Source of the DNA: Rhodobiaceae bacterium
Lineage (GTDB): Bacteria; Pseudomonadota; Alphaproteobacteria; Rhizobiales; NORP267
Assembly: GCA_020441905.1 (NCBI GenBank)
Contig: JAGRLG010000040.1
Location: 33,128 to 97,127, forward strand
DNA: 64,000 nt
Direction of reading: 5' to 3'
The notes under the pieces are model-generated. The model saw only the letters and a list, made by a program, of their open reading frames with translations, did not search any database and had not been told where the DNA came from. Below are positions 63,417 to 64,000 of this stretch, piece by piece; within the stretch, counting starts at the first letter, position 1, and every line of letters begins with the position of its first letter. The position numbers and the translations under genes were made by a program.

Positions 63417-64000
63417 ATGACCGACAGCATCGACTTCAACACCGATTTCGACATCACCCATGGTGTCGCCGACCGCCTGAGCCCGCTGGTGCGCCGCATC
63501 GTGGCGCCTAATCCAAGCCATTTCACCTTCATGGGCACGTGCAGCTATATCGTCGGCCATGGCGAGGTCGCGGTGATCGATCCTGGACCCGACGATGAAA
63601 GCCATATCGACGCCCTGCTGCGCGTCCTCGCCGCCAGGAATGAGCGGGTCAGCCATATTCTGGTCACCCATACCCACAAGGACCATTCGCCAGGCGCCCG
63701 GCTGCTGAAGAAGCGCACCGGCGCACCCGTCTATGCACAGGGCCGCCATGGCGCCGGCATCGGCGCCGCCCCCTCAGGATCGCCGGCGCTGGACGCCGGC
63801 GGCGACATGGAATTCGACCCCGACATCCGGGTCGGCCACGGCGAAGTGATCGAGGGCGAGGGCTTTGCCCTCGAATGCGTCTTCACCCCCGGCCATACCT
63901 CGAACCACATGGCATTTGCGCTCAATCAGGAAGGCGCGCTGTTTTCCGGCGATCATGTCATGGCCTGGTCGACCAGCGTGGTGGCGCCGCCCGACGGCAA
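63417..64000 (+). CDS. MBL-fold metallo-hydrolase, partial (runs off right edge)
   Basis: The visible N-terminal 194 residues begin TDSIDFNTDFDITHGVADRLSPLVRRIVAPNPSHFTFMGTCSYIVG. Zinc-binding THTHKDHSPGA, AVIDPGPD, CVFTPGHTSNHMAF and LFSGDHVM are all present, as in LACTB2-like beta-lactamase-fold hydrolases. The ATG at 63417 has AGGA upstream. The stop is outside the window. Confidence 0.9.
   Translation, partial: MTDSIDFNTDFDITHGVADRLSPLVRRIVAPNPSHFTFMGTCSYIVGHGEVAVIDPGPDDESHIDALLRVLAARNERVSHILVTHTHKDHSPGARLLKKRTGAPVYAQGRHGAGIGAAPSGSPALDAGGDMEFDPDIRVGHGEVIEGEGFALECVFTPGHTSNHMAFALNQEGALFSGDHVMAWSTSVVAPPDG

Overview
The window is GC-rich, densely coded DNA from an alphaproteobacterium. I place it in the Hyphomicrobiales (Rhizobiales), not to genus. 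Reasons: a headful-type gene transfer agent (GTA) cluster, a MucR/Ros regulator, DUF1491, DUF2336, DUF5330, DUF6456 and TIGR03808-type Tat proteins, a DivJ/PleC/PdhS-style sensor kinase, and many four-base ATGA/GTGA gene couplings. No rRNA, IS element, integrase or CRISPR array is visible.

Layout. 1-9876 (minus strand) is most of a GTA structural cluster: small and large terminase, portal, two small head genes, prohead protease, HK97 capsid, connector, adaptor, gp10, DUF3168, major tail protein, two tail chaperones and a tape measure that runs off the left edge. Between terminase and portal sits an AT-rich two-gene cassette, a HEPN-like protein plus a small partner, foreign in composition to the cluster. 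Several terminator-like hairpins interrupt the cluster and its leader. 10025-10535 is a non-coding leader with three short GC-rich tandem arrays. 10536-25438 holds chromosomal housekeeping and regulatory genes: cysteine-cluster protein, PilZ-like protein, PBP1A, a DUF1214/DUF1254 pair, lipoprotein, DUF2336, DUF1491, peptidoglycan-binding protein, PAS sensor kinase with an in-frame hexanucleotide repeat, DUF5330, sufE, DUF6456, a DnaA-domain-IV-like protein, XRE regulator and mucR.

25740-33065 (minus) is a ten-gene Mrp/Mnh-type cation/proton antiporter operon with three NuoL/M/N-like subunits and an extra 83-aa membrane protein. 33273-44676 carries a MaoC hydratase, msrB, oligopeptidase B, glutaryl-CoA dehydrogenase, Fe superoxide dismutase, a CPA2 antiporter, nitronate monooxygenase, a class IV aminotransferase, an FAH-family hydrolase and an M20 peptidase. 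45001-49359 has a HAMP/PAS sensor with a degenerate kinase core, a HerA-like ATPase and two small conserved proteins.

49539-55391 is the methylmalonyl-CoA mutase operon (small subunit, large subunit, lipoprotein, MeaB chaperone), which completes propionyl-CoA to succinyl-CoA conversion. 55508-64000 contains a Tat-exported beta-helix protein, an aminotransferase, an SDR, a phosphatase coupled to kdsB, a 16-bp tandem array, tRNA-Gln(TTG), tRNA-Pro(CGG), an aldehyde dehydrogenase and the start of a metallo-beta-lactamase-fold hydrolase. The most unusual points are the HEPN-like cassette inside the GTA, the tandem arrays at two distant sites that share a core and period, the repeat in the PAS domain, and the make-up of the antiporter operon.
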